NCBI GenBank assembly: GCA_902702965.1
Contig: CACRXP010000021.1
Coordinates: 1,768,271 to 1,832,270, forward strand
Direction: 5' to 3'
Source of the DNA: Spirometra erinaceieuropaei
Lineage: Eukaryota; Platyhelminthes; Cestoda; Diphyllobothriidea; Diphyllobothriidae
DNA length: 64,000 nt
A model generated the notes under the pieces. The model saw nothing but the letters and a program-made list of their open reading frames with translations, had not been told where the DNA came from and did not search any database. The translations under genes and the position numbers were made by a program. This document shows positions 1-10,900 of this stretch, piece by piece; position 1 is the first letter of the stretch; each line of letters begins with the position of its first letter.

Positions 1-171
1 NNNNNNNNNNNNNNNNNNNNNNNNNNNNNNNNNNNNNNNNNNNNNNNNNNNNNNNNNNNNNNNNNNNNNNNNNNNNNNNNNNNNNNNNNNNNNNNNNNNN
101 NNNNNNNNNNNNNNNNNNNNNNNNNNNNNNNNNNNNNNNNNNNNNNNNNNNNNNNNNNNNNNNNNNNNNNN
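1..171. other. Assembly gap (N)
   Basis: All bases are N. The sequence resumes directly inside a GAA microsatellite, which probably caused the gap. Confidence 0.99.
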
Positions 172-260
172 GAAGAAGAAGAAGAAGAAGAAGAAGACGA
201 GGAAGAAGACGAAGAAAAAGAAGAAGAAGAAGAAGAAGAAGAAGAAGAAGAAGAAGAAGG
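172..260 (+). repeat. (GAA)n microsatellite
   Basis: Nearly uninterrupted GAA/GAC trinucleotides border the gap. Only purines are present on this strand. Confidence 0.95.
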
Positions 261-1119
261 GGAAGCAAGATTATTGTTCCTAGTGTTTTTTAGTATATAA
301 ACATGTTATTTGCGCCAACTTTTTACAATTTGAGTTTTAGACAATGCAGAAAATTCCAAATATACATATATATACAATATATATATATAAATATATAAAG
401 TTCCACTTGAAATTTATCCCTTCGTTGTTGAAACACGGGGATTAACGTTAATGCTTTATCCTGCGGATGAGGCCTGAGGTATGCAGAATCCAATGGTCAA
501 CATCTAGCAATTTTTCCACTGCTTGGCATGGCCCAACATATAGCAATTCAGTCAGACTTTGTCCAATTTATTCGGGACAAAGACGGCAATACAATCATAA
601 TGCAGGAATTAATCCCAAAAAACAAGAGAGAGATGGAGGTGGCCATTTCTGGCTTATCAGCTGTAGTCACTCAGCCTCTGGGTCATCGATTATTGAGCGT
701 TTTAATCGATGAGCTACGGGCCCTATGTCCCGTGCGGTTATGGTAACAGCCAAACGATATGCCCCAATGCTTGAAAACGGTGTGTGTTGTGAATTCTGGT
801 AAAATGGCGCTCTCGCCAACCAGTCATACCCAACACCCGGGGCTTGATCCCCCGACCTGTTTGTTATAAGCCCAATGCCCTAATCACTGAGATGAGGGGC
901 TTTTTGTTTCATCCGTTGCGATCGGGTATATACTACGGCACACTGAAACGGCGCCTACCAATCGAGTTACGGAACCTGTTCGTCCCGTTGTGCCTTGAGG
1001 CCCAATCTAGAGCCTTCGCAGGCAGTCGCATATCGACTAGTAGATACAAGCAGATAGCGAAGTGCCAATCAAAACCGACTGGACAACAAGTCCGGGGATC
1101 ATTGCTAGAGCGTTCGAAT
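261..1119. other. Repeat fragments, no gene seen
   Basis: An AT-rich start (TA tract near 366-400) is followed at about 575-720 by a minus-strand, degraded copy of the SINE-2 body (the 'ggccatttctggcttatcag' segment). From about 900 to 1080 there is a diverged copy of the companion block that starts 'cgctcaccgatcg' in better copies. No conserved coding sequence is visible. Confidence 0.5.
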
Positions 1120-1560
1120 CAGTAACCAAAGATCCCGGGTTTGAGTCCCAGGTGGTTTACACTTGAGACTCGGACTGATGACGACTAATAAGTCAGAAAT
1201 GACCATTCCGGTCCGCCATGTCTTTGTCGGTACCATCTTACTTACCTATACTAGTAGTCGCTGTGTGACTACCTGCGAGGGTTCTGGTATGAGCCCCAAG
1301 GCACAACGGAACGAGCACGTTCCGCGACCTGGTCGGTGAGCGACCATCTGTCATAATAGTTAAAATTCCCTGTCGCAACCGACAGCAGACCGAGAACGCG
1401 GCTCAGTGGTAGAGTGTCAAACTCCACGACCAGAGATCCCGAGTTCGAATCTTAAGTGATCCACACTTGGGGTTGTGTATGACTGGCTGCCGATGACTAA
1501 TAAGCCAGAAATGGCCATTCCGGTCTCCCTTGCCTTTGTCGGTACTTCATTATCTGCACG
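1120..1560 (+). mobile_element. Two degraded SINE-2 copies
   Basis: Two copies run in the same direction (about 1120-1250 and 1385-1560). Each has a tRNA-like B-box region (for example 'gagttcgaatct' near 1441), then the family body with 'gccagaaatggccattccgg' and a 'gtctttgtcggtac'-type end. Better copies lie at 9505-9680 and 53030-53225. Derivation from a tRNA is inferred from the A/B-box spacing. Confidence 0.6.
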
Positions 1561-2160
1561 TTCCAAACATGGCGGCAGCATGTTGGAACCATTTTCTGGT
1601 ACGGCCAATATCTCGGTCCAGCTGCTAAGTCGGATTTTGGAAGAGCGAATGATTTCACCCAAGTCCGATCTCAAGCGACCCCTAACGGTGTTCAATTTCA
1701 CGGGTTAACCAAAGAATCAGAAGCTCTTCAGCAACGGCACTCGAAAAAATAATGACAGAGTTAAGCATGCTACTAATGCTTTTGGGAAATGCCGTAAACA
1801 GGGTTCTCGTTTCTGAGGTGGAAATGGAATCACTTGCCTAACGTAACCGTACGCGCACTGTTTCAGTAACTCACACGATAAGAACGAAATATAGTTTTAG
1901 GAGATGAGTAATTGTCAGAAGTTTGTATTCGGCAGCGAACGGTCTTCCCTTAGTTGCACATAAAACGACATGCGAAGATGCAGTCCATGGAAGAGAACTA
2001 CGACATGATTATTACCAAGTTTAATGTTAGCTGAGCCATGTGGCCGAGACGCCAAAGTGATAAATGCCACTTAATTACCGCCGACATGCAGTTGGGTCGA
2101 TGTAAGTTTGATTGATTGACGGATAACAATGTTTCAAAGATCAGAAGTCGAAGATGTGAT
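1561..2160. other. No recognisable feature
   Basis: Single-copy-looking or ancient sequence. I see no coding frame with family resemblance, no RNA gene and no repeat shared with the rest of the window. Confidence 0.4.
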
Positions 2161-2275
2161 CGTTGGAACAATAAATGTATTAACCTGACGTTTCGGATTC
2201 TCATTTGAAACATCTGCGACTGTCTCTGATTATGGGCTCGGACGAGAATCCGAAACGTAGGATTGAAGGTTAACA
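2161..2275 (+). ncRNA. Decayed hammerhead-like motif pair (PLE terminal-repeat relic)
   Basis: A plus-strand motif (CTGATTA at about 2225, GAAAC at 2251-2256, with a pairable stem II between) lies just beside a minus-strand GTTTC motif near 2190. This is the same inverted arrangement found in the PLE terminal repeats elsewhere. The conserved CTGATGA box is mutated, so activity is unlikely. Confidence 0.45.
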
Positions 2276-2792
2276 GATCTGAGGGCATTCCAAAGGTCGA
2301 TGTGCATTCAACCGGTTGATGCTCGCGCAGTCATGTGCGGGTACTTGGGGGCGTAAACAGGATGGCGCCTGTTCGCAGCGGATCAATAAGAATGACTTGG
2401 CAGAGCAAGCATAGCGAGACAAAACACGTGAGCCAACTGCTTACGCGTTCTGACGCGCTCAGCTGATTATCCGTGGTTTCAATGTATCAAAAGGAGAAGG
2501 ACCGTTCTTACGCGTAGACAGATTTGTGAAGCCGAACATGGATCAAGCTTGCGTGTGTCTTTCCTGGTAAAAACACACCTCGCCATCCCGTTGACGAGGT
2601 AGAGGTTTCGATGACAGGAAGCAGGCAGTGGTTGCTCCCCCTGTGTCAGCCGTGTTCTCCTGTTCCTCGAAGACGTATTGGCGTGAGCATTCATTTGAAC
2701 AATAATCAACTAAACGTCTGGTGCGCAGAACAGGCTAGGGCGAGTGAGGTCGTGACAGATGTCCTTGACTAAAAAGCAGTATGACTTAATTA

Positions 2793-3739
2793 CAGTAGAT
2801 GAGCTAACTCATGAAATGTCAGCCAACATTTTTGAATGCGTTCTCGTTTCGAAAAGATTAATTAAGTCGGGTTGTAAAACTAACCAGCCTGCAGCATAAT
2901 TCTATAATTATCCAGTTACCTCAGGATAAGGGCCTTCGAACTGCGTGCAATTACTATACTCTCCAAAAATGGCCACTTATGTTGCATGCAATTTTCTCAT
3001 TGATTTTCGATACCCTTAAAAATTAAAATGTTTTTCATGAAAACCATGCATAAAAATATTTATTATTTTACTCATCTGGTAGAAAATTACGTCTTTTTCC
3101 AACGTTATACTCGAAGGAGGTGTATAATTCGGTTTCAAAACAGTTTCTAATCGTGAGATTTTTTAATACCGTGAAATGGCCTACCATAAAACGTCATGTC
3201 TCTCCAGTTAACACTATAGCTCAAATCCACTGCTCAGTTTTATGAAACCCACATAGTCTTCTCTTAATACTGTACAGAAAAATATGGTTTTCTGTATACG
3301 AAAACTATACGGCTTGTAGTTAGGAAACCCTGAATGCAAACGTAACAGTAGATCGGATTCAAAATTATTTGGGATTGGAAAAGTTTTTTAAAACCGAATT
3401 ATGCATCTCTTTCGAGAATAAAATTGAAAGAATACGTATTTTTCTACCAAATGCGCAAACGAGTGATTATTTTTACGCATGGTTTTCATGAAAAATATTT
3501 TAATTTTTTACGACATCGAAAATCAATGAGAAAATTGCATGCTGCATAAGTGGTCATTTTCTGCAGAGTATAGTTCATGCAAGCAGTCTGAAAGAAGTTC
3601 GTTCGAAAACCTATACCCCTAGGTAACTGAATTACTATAGAATTATGCTACATTATGTTTAGTTTTACAAACCTACTTAATTAAACGAGAACGCATGTCG
3701 AAATTTTGGCTGGCATTTCATGAGTTAGCCTACCTTCTG
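2793..3739. mobile_element. Fold-back element, subfamily 1 (TA-flanked)
   Basis: The left end CAGTAGATGAGCTAACTCAT and the right end (reverse complement CAGAAGGTAGGCTAACTCAT) are near-identical inverted termini, each flanked by TA. The homology continues inwards over most of the 947 bp, so the element is a long imperfect hairpin. No transposase frame is present, so it is non-autonomous. TA flanks and CAGT ends suggest Tc1/mariner-type mobilisation (inference). Confidence 0.75.
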
Positions 3740-3882
3740 TATCTGTCCTAGATTTCGGTTGCGCATCTAAGCGGGTTTTTATTTGAAATGAAAGTAATTT
3801 ATTCTTAAGAATTCTGTTAAACAGAGGTTGACAGACTTGCAAATAAATTTTTTGTCCGATCTTCTTTCCGTCTGCTTGTAAG

Positions 3883-4671
3883 AACTATGCTCTGCAAAAA
3901 ATGACCACTAATGTAGCATGAAATTTTCCCATTGATTTTCGATGCCCTTGAAACCGCATATAAAAACATTCGTCCTTTTGCACATTTGGTATAAAATTAT
4001 GTCTTTTTCCATATTTAAGCTCGAAGGTGGTGTATAATTCGGTTTCAAAGGTATTTTTTATTGTGATATTTTTTAATACCGTGAAATGGTCCTTCATAAA
4101 GCGTCATGTCTCTGCATTTCTTAATGTGGCTTTTACAGTTAAAAATTTGTTCCGAATCCACTAATAAGTTTTATGAGACCCATATAATATCCTCATAATA
4201 CCGTAGAGAAAGACATGGTTTTCCGTACATGGAAACAATATAGCTTGTAGTTTGTTAACCCTGAATGGAAATGTATCAGCAGGTCGGGGTAAAAATTATT
4301 CCGGAATTGGAAAAGTTTTCTTAAACCAAATTATACACCACCTTCCAGTATAAAGTTGTAAGAACACGTAATTTTCTACCAAATTAGCAAAAGAATGAAT
4401 GTTTTTATATGTGGTTTTAATTAAAAAAGAATTGAATTTTTAAAGGCATCGAAAATCAACGAGGAAATGTCATGCCAAATTAGTGGTCATTTTTGTAGAG
4501 CATAGTTCATGCAAGCAGTCTGAAAGAAGTTCGTTCGAAAACCTATACCCTTAGGTAACAGAATTACTACAGAAGTATGCGTCATTTTGATTAGTTTTAC
4601 AAACCTACTTAATTAAACGAGAACGCATGTCGAAATTTTGGCTGACATTTCATGAGTTAGCCCACCTCCTG
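3883..4671. mobile_element. Fold-back element, subfamily 1, left-truncated
   Basis: The interior and right arm match the copies at 2793-3739 and 35309-36301. The right terminus 'catgagttagcccacctcctg' is followed by TA. The outermost left arm is missing or replaced by unrelated sequence (3742-3882). Confidence 0.65.
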
Positions 4672-4675
4672 TACG

Positions 4676-5640
4676 CACACTTCGCGTGGGCATTCGTCTG
4701 AACAACAATCAACTGGACGGCTGATGCGCAGAACAGGCAAGGGAGAGTGTGGGCGCTCCAGCGTTAAGTACCCCAGTGCAAACGACCACGCGCTTGGAAG
4801 GCTGCCAACAGACAGGATAATTCGGTTCCAATCAACAGACCGGTTTGGGCCTAACACCTGGTTTTTATGGTGCAGCCACCTGCGTGAGATCCTCCTCCCC
4901 GCCCTACTGACTGGGGTTTCTATGGCTGCCTACCGTGTGAAATCTAAGACTTTACATTAGCAACCGGTACGTGTGGATTTAGGAAAGGGGTTGTTTGTAG
5001 CCAATGCATATATCGGCCGGTTTTGTTTGCCAGTCACAGCCATCGAATGTTGTGGCTTTACCGGTAAGTTAGTTTCTCGATAAACAGGGCTCATACGCAC
5101 TACGCCACACCATACTCCCACCACAGTTAGTTGATAGGTCTGGCTTATAAAGTCAGCCAAATCAAACCTTTCATCTAGGACAATAACCTGCTTGCAGTAA
5201 GTGTTTCCTAGTTTATATCCTGACTGCAATATTATGAGGAACGCCATGAGACTGCTGAGGACACCCTCCTAACAGATAGGCCACACGCAATTGCAGGTGT
5301 TAACATTACACGATTATTCTGTAGGGCTTGGTGGTAATCAGTCCAGACATTTATGTGAAAATCGTGGGCATCAAACGCATACAGGCCTCTCCAAGCTCAC
5401 TTATTACTTTCCAGGCTTGCTGCGGCACGTGAATTATGTCACTACTCCCAAATGCGACAACCGGAAATCAAAGTTGATATTTGAAGGCAGTTTCCGCGCA
5501 GACAGCGGGCTGTTGGTCAGTGGTTCAAGCCGTAGAGCAGGTGACTCAAGTACTCAGGGACTAGAATGGCCCGTCTTCATGGACGGCACCTGAGTTACGA
5601 CTGCCTACCGACTGCACCTCGATCGGAAGTGGTCTTCCCT
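4676..5640. other. No gene seen; short direct repeat with 2660-2750
   Basis: The first 80 bp ('caatcaactggacg...gcgcagaacaggc') are a diverged copy of 2660-2750. The two fold-back elements therefore sit between two copies of the same flanking sequence. The rest shows no family resemblance. Confidence 0.4.
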
Positions 5641-5644
5641 GCCT

Positions 5645-6160
5645 ACCTTGTTGAAAACACTCTCTAATATCACATGCAGGAGTATGTGTCAAAACCTCTT
5701 CGCCGCGGAGTGCGCCCACTTCGGTCTGACAATCAACAAGGACAAAACTGTGGTCATGAAGCGACCGTCCTCCAACACGCTACGCTGCAGACTTCTTCGT
5801 ATAAATGTCGAGGGCCACCAACACAAAACCGTGGACAACTTCGCTTACCTAGGAGAAACATTTTCCAGCTGCACGCCTAAGTGTCCCCCCTTGATCATCA
5901 AAGCCAGTCGAGCCTTTAGTCGGTGCCGAACGTCGTGTATAATCGTCACGGTCTCTAGGAAACTGCAGATGTACAAAGCAATGCCCTGACGACACTTATC
6001 TACGGAGCGGGGACCTGGACTGTCTATGCCAGAAAGGTCAACCCCTTCCATCTCAGCTGCCCTCGCAGAATACTAAAGTTGAGACGGCGAAACAGGATCC
6101 TCGACACGAAAGTACTAGAACGAACGGGCATCCTCAGTATTCCCACCATGTTGAGGCAAA
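5645..6160 (+). pseudogene. LINE reverse-transcriptase fragment (RTE/EEP-type relic)
   Basis: The translation contains 'FGLTINKDKTVVM' and 'VDNFAYLGETF', which line up with '[13 protein letters not shown]' and '[12 protein letters not shown]' in the long LINE at 24.9-28.4 kb. This is the segment just after the RT catalytic palm. A stop after 'MYKAMP' and loss of frame show that it is dead. It lacks the catalytic box, the endonuclease and the zinc fingers. Confidence 0.75.
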
Positions 6161-6429
6161 GGTAGCTTCAGAATGTTATTACCGACAAAGACAAGCAAGA
6201 CCACCGCTGGTTGGGTTCGAGAGAGAGATAGCCTGTAAGGCCCAACCGGACGAGTGAGTTCCGTAAAAGAACGATCGGTGAGCGCCCCTCCACCAACCAT
6301 AGCTTCGTTGGAGCAGCCATTTTGTGCGGGTGAGAGACACACGCCTGCCGAAATAACTCGCCTTTGGTGATGTTGTCACGAGTACTCGTCGATAAGGACG
6401 ACAAAAACGGTGGGGTTGTAATACTGATC

Positions 6430-7311
6430 AACTTGAGGCAAAATCCTAGAATATTTCAGACTGGCCAGGATGTCGGCTTTTGATTGAGCTTCTTTTCACT
6501 CCCCTGCAGAAACCATACTTAATAAAAAATGACTACTTAAGTAGCATGCATTTTTTCTATTGATTTTCGATGGTCTTGTGAATTCAAATATATTTTATAG
6601 ACATAAAAGCACAAAATATGCTTTCTTTTAATCCGTTGGTAGAAAATCGCATTGTCTTGATAGTTGATACCCGAAGAAAGTGAATATTTCGGTTTTAAAA
6701 AGGCTTCTAATTATGATATTTTTTAGACCGTACGATGTCCATGCATACAGAACCGCTCATGTTTGTTTACCAATGTTCCAAATGAAACGCACAACACAAT
6801 CCGGATCCATTGCAAAATTTTAGAAACTCTTTGTGGTAACTTCTTAAGACATAGAGGAATATATGATTTTTCTTACGCGAAAAGCAAGCACCTTGTAGAC
6901 TGAAATTGCCAAACGCTAATGCAATGGCAGATCAGGTTCAAAATTATTCGGGAATCGGAAAATTTTTTTGAAACCTAAATACACATTTTCTTCGGTATCA
7001 ACTATCAAGACAATGTGATTTTCTACCAAAGGAGTAAAATAAGGCATATTTTAAGCATTTTTGCTATAAAGTATATTTGAATTTACAAGACCATTGAAAA
7101 TCAGTAGGAAAAATGCACGCTACTTAAGTAGTCATTTTTTACTAAGTGCGCCTTCTGCTAAAAGCTAAAAGAAGCTCAATCAAAAGCCGACATCCTGGCA
7201 AGTATTTTGCCTCACGATGATCAGTATTACGACCCCACCTAAGTAATCCTTTCTTATCGAAAAAACATTTCAGAATTTTGACCAACATTTCATGAGATCG
7301 GTCACGTACTG
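6430..7311. mobile_element. Fold-back element, subfamily 2
   Basis: The right terminus (reverse complement CAGTACGTGACCGATCTCAT) is followed by TA. The interior is a long inverted repeat: the blocks 'ctacttaagtagcatgc' at about 6530 and 'gctacttaagtagtca' at about 7120 face each other. The left terminus is missing or degraded. It resembles 12122-12921 and 63591-64000 more closely than 35309-36301. Confidence 0.65.
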
Positions 7312-7753
7312 TATGTTCACCTACGGTGGCCACAGGCAAATAAAGAGAGAGTGAGAAGTGCTGCTTGTGTTGCAAGTTGTGTGGAAACCCCTCTCTTAAT
7401 TCTCCGCCATGGCGAAAAGTCTTTGTTCCTCATGCGTCCAAATTGTGTCAGTTGCGATGTGATTTGATCATCTTACTTTACGATCGGAGGGGGTTTGAGC
7501 ACTAGTATCTGACTGTGGACCAGGTGCGGTGAGATGGATTCAAGGTCGAATATAGGATAAAGACAAGCTACCGCAAAAGTACTCTTAAGTGAATCGAAAG
7601 TAAAAGTTGACTAATCATTGCTTCAGTTTGACAAGCAAATTACCACCAAAGGGTCAAGAGGAAAAAAACAAGTAGAACGAAGCTTCTGATGCAGAAGCGT
7701 GTTTAGCACGCGGTTAAATCAATAAGGGTGCGCTCACAGACGCACTTACGCAC
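7312..7753. other. Gene B intron sequence, nothing recognised
   Basis: On the minus strand this follows the vWA exon of gene B. I looked for the next vWA exon, expected to encode a 'GSMEGESIQQAKKAL'-like segment, and did not find it here or anywhere down to position 172. Confidence 0.4.
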
Positions 7754-7988
7754 GGGATCGATCAATTAAAAAGACGATCTCGCGACGACTACCGGAAGCT
7801 CTTTCTTCACGGGGCGGGAATTGGGGAAGGAAGTTTGCGGTGATGCAGTCGAAGGCGGTGAGGAAATCACCGGTCCCTGCTTCTGCGTCTTCGACAGCCG
7901 GTTCGTAACATATCATTGAGTGCGGGTCAGCAAATGCGATCTCCATCTCCAGATTCCTGTCAAAGGGGAAGGGTGATGTCAGCCTCAC
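7754..7988 (-). CDS. Gene B exon 4: start of vWA domain
   Basis: It encodes 'FDRNLEMEIAFADPHSM', 'DFLTAFDCITANFLP' and 'REIVFLIDRS'. The acceptor is CCCGTAG|GTG (phase 0). The end is ambiguous: GTGCGT after 7754 keeps the phase-1 boundary of the gene A exon, whereas the perfect GTAAGT four bases further would give phase 2. With the first choice the residue after DRS is encoded from C.. instead of G.., so the usual DRSGS would have another residue in place of Gly. About 80% of residues match 62899-63136. Confidence 0.88.
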
Positions 7989-10900
7989 CTACGGGAACGA
8001 AAGACAATGGAGAGACCTCAGGTGAACGAGAAATACAGTAGAAAACTTCTTTTTCGGAGCTAATTACGCGTACTCTACTTACCATCAGCATCCAATCGCT
8101 GGCAAGAACACCACACTTAAATTGCTTTTTGGAAAGTTAATAGATGCTTTGGCAGACTTTGAATAATTCATTTTGACCCATCTGTGAAAAACTCGCCGCC
8201 TTGGTGGGATTGGAACCCACTACAGCAAAGGAAGGCTTTAGTACAGCCAACGCTTTAGTCACCTGAACTACTAGGCCCCACCGGCGGAGATGTGAGTCTA
8301 ATCACGTTTCATAGGGTGTCTGGTATGGAAAAACTGATGGACTCAGACTCCGAAACAGGACACAGATGGTGCCAAGCCAACTTCCAGTGAAATTAGGGCA
8401 AGGTTAAGGATTGGGTTCAAAGCTAGATTTCAAGTTGAGGATAAATGAGGTCAGGATCATTTTTAAGGTTGAAGATACGGGTAAGTAAAATCGAAGACAC
8501 GAGTCTCAAAAAGTAGTCATAAAGGCGGAGACACGATCGCTGGGGCACGAGTTTTATTCGCCTGACGTTTCGGACTCCTGCTAAAACCCACCATCAGAGA
8601 CAATAGCAGATGCGGGTGGTTCATGCACAAAGGGCTACAGTATTTATAGGATGCAGTCCTTGTGCTACAGCATACCTATGACAATTGCAAATTGCATGAC
8701 GGCTGTTTGATGGCCGAAAATCCCGTCGCTAATTGCTGCAATGTGTTGGATTCCGATGTGATGACTGCTCGACCATCTGACCCACCGACCCTGTATCCCC
8801 TTGGGCATGGACCACCCGTGTCTGCTACTGTCTCTGATGATGGGCTGGAGCAGAAATCCGAAACGCCAGGCGGATAAAGCTCTTTTCCCAGCGTACGGGG
8901 TAGTGTTAACAGCAGATTCAAGGTTAAGGGTAGAGTCAGGGTCAAGAGTAGGGCGAAGGTTTAGTTTTATACTAGAGTTACTATTGAGGCTGGAACATGG
9001 AAATGCTTTGCCGTAACTGTGCGCAGGCGTTCCCATTACCCGCCTCACCTGCGGGAACAAAAGACAGCGGAGAGACCTCAAATGAAAAAAAACACTAGAA
9101 AACTTCTTTCCTGCAGCCGACCTACGCGTAATTTAGTTATCATTGACCTCTGATCGCGGGCAAGAACACACTTAAACTGCTTTTTGGAAGGTTGATAGAT
9201 GTTTTGGCGGATTTTGAATAAATCATTTTAACCCAACTGTGAAACACTCGGTGTCTCACTGCAATTCGACCCCAGGATCGCAAGGGGAAGGCTTGAGTAG
9301 AGCCACAAATCTAGCCTCCCGGGGCGCGAGGTTGCACCGGTAGACATGCGCTTAATCAATTTCGGTCAGGTTACCTATCCAACCTCCAGATAAATCCACC
9401 AAGTTTAATAAGGTAAGCCGACTGCCCAAAAGAGATCTTGTAGGTATTCCATCTGGAATTCATCAGACTCATGTAATATATATATATATATATATATATA
9501 TAGGCAGAATGGTATTACCGACAAAGACAAGGGAGACTGGAATGGCCATTTCTGGCTTATTAGCCGTCGTCAGCCAGCCATACCCAAGCCCGAAGTGTGG
9601 AACACCCGAGCCTCGAACTCGCGACCTGTTGGTTTAGAAGTCCACGCCTCTACCCACCGGGCCACGAGCTCGTTGCCCTCAATACGTTTTGACAGGTTTC
9701 GAATAATTCCTTTTGTCCAAACTGCGAAATCTTTTGTGTCTTGGTGGGATTCGAGTCCATGACAGCAAGGGAAGACTTTAGTACAGCCAACGCTCTAGCC
9801 GGGAGACGTGAACTTAATCACGTTTGGTAGGGTGGCACGCAGGAAGACGACCTATATCTCGCCTGCTTTTGTTTGCGCCAACAGTTCGTAAACATACGTT
9901 ATTAGTAATTAAGTGTCTTTTTTCCGTAATCGGAAAAAATTTTCATTATTATTATGGCCAACAGTGAGCGCTCACCGCTGCGGATAGCTTATCATCGGCT
10001 TTAAATTTCACCACGAACGTCTGTTCTGCCGGGGAGGTAACGGCCAAGATTGGTGAGTTGCCAAAAATTCTAGCGGCGAATTTGACTTTGCAATTGGCCG
10101 AGGTGTTGGTGAGATCGGGTGAAGTAGAAGCGTCGGACTGCCGCTGACCACATCCTCCTAAATAGTATAAAGTGTTTGGGAATTCACAAACGAGGCTGGT
10201 GGGCCAAGAATAAATTACATTGAACTCGTTTTTGGACATTCGGTGCCCGCAGTCGAAATTCTGGAGAGCGATGTCTATTAGGACGGATTACCTAGCTGGG
10301 GTTGCTTTGTTTCTTATCATGTGGCATAATGCCATAGCATTAGGACTCGCAAGGGTGTTGCCTTCTTGCCGACCTTCCGTAAAAACCGCATTCGGCAAAA
10401 ATGACTACGCAAGTGACATGGATTCCTCATATTTATTTTCAGTAGCCTTATACATTCGGATGTTTTGTAGAAAACGTGTCTGAAACATGCTTCCTTTTGC
10501 TCATTTGCTAGCAAATCACGCCGTCTGCACACTCTATACTTGACAAAAATATTTACAGCCCCGCCTAAGTAATGCTCTCCTAGTCGGAAACGCTTTGCTG
10601 AATTACGACTGACATTCCATGAGATCGGTCACTGACTGTAATTACATGCCATGCGATTCATCTCAATACGTTGGACGTGAAGTTCGCGTGTGGACACAAT
10701 TCCAAACATTTTTTTACGGGAAATGTTCAATATCAACCGGCAAGATCAGTCCGAGCTCATCGCACAGCGCTTATCACTTGCCGTCCATGCGCGGAAGGAA
10801 TGCGTCAGCATGGTGTTCGAATGATCCCCTCAAATGCACAAGTCGGCCAATCAGATCCCAACGGCGACAAACCAATCAGGACGCGTGGCAGTCGGCCAAT

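Larger units (their letters stand above)
8510..8890. mobile_element. Pair of inverted PLE terminal repeats (solo remnant)
   Basis: A minus-oriented terminal-repeat unit (about 8525-8640, with 'cacgatcgctggggcacgag' and a hammerhead motif) faces a plus-oriented unit (about 8800-8890, 'ggataaagctc'). Only about 160 bp separates them, including 'gctaattgctgcaatgtgttgg', which also occurs in the PLE at 55.2-56.5 kb. It looks like an internally deleted PLE. Confidence 0.65.

Noticed and set aside
9952..10239. Full 95-codon frame as a separate small gene
   Set aside because: Only the part between the phase-compatible acceptor (10157) and donor (9976) resembles VWA5; the rest is intron.
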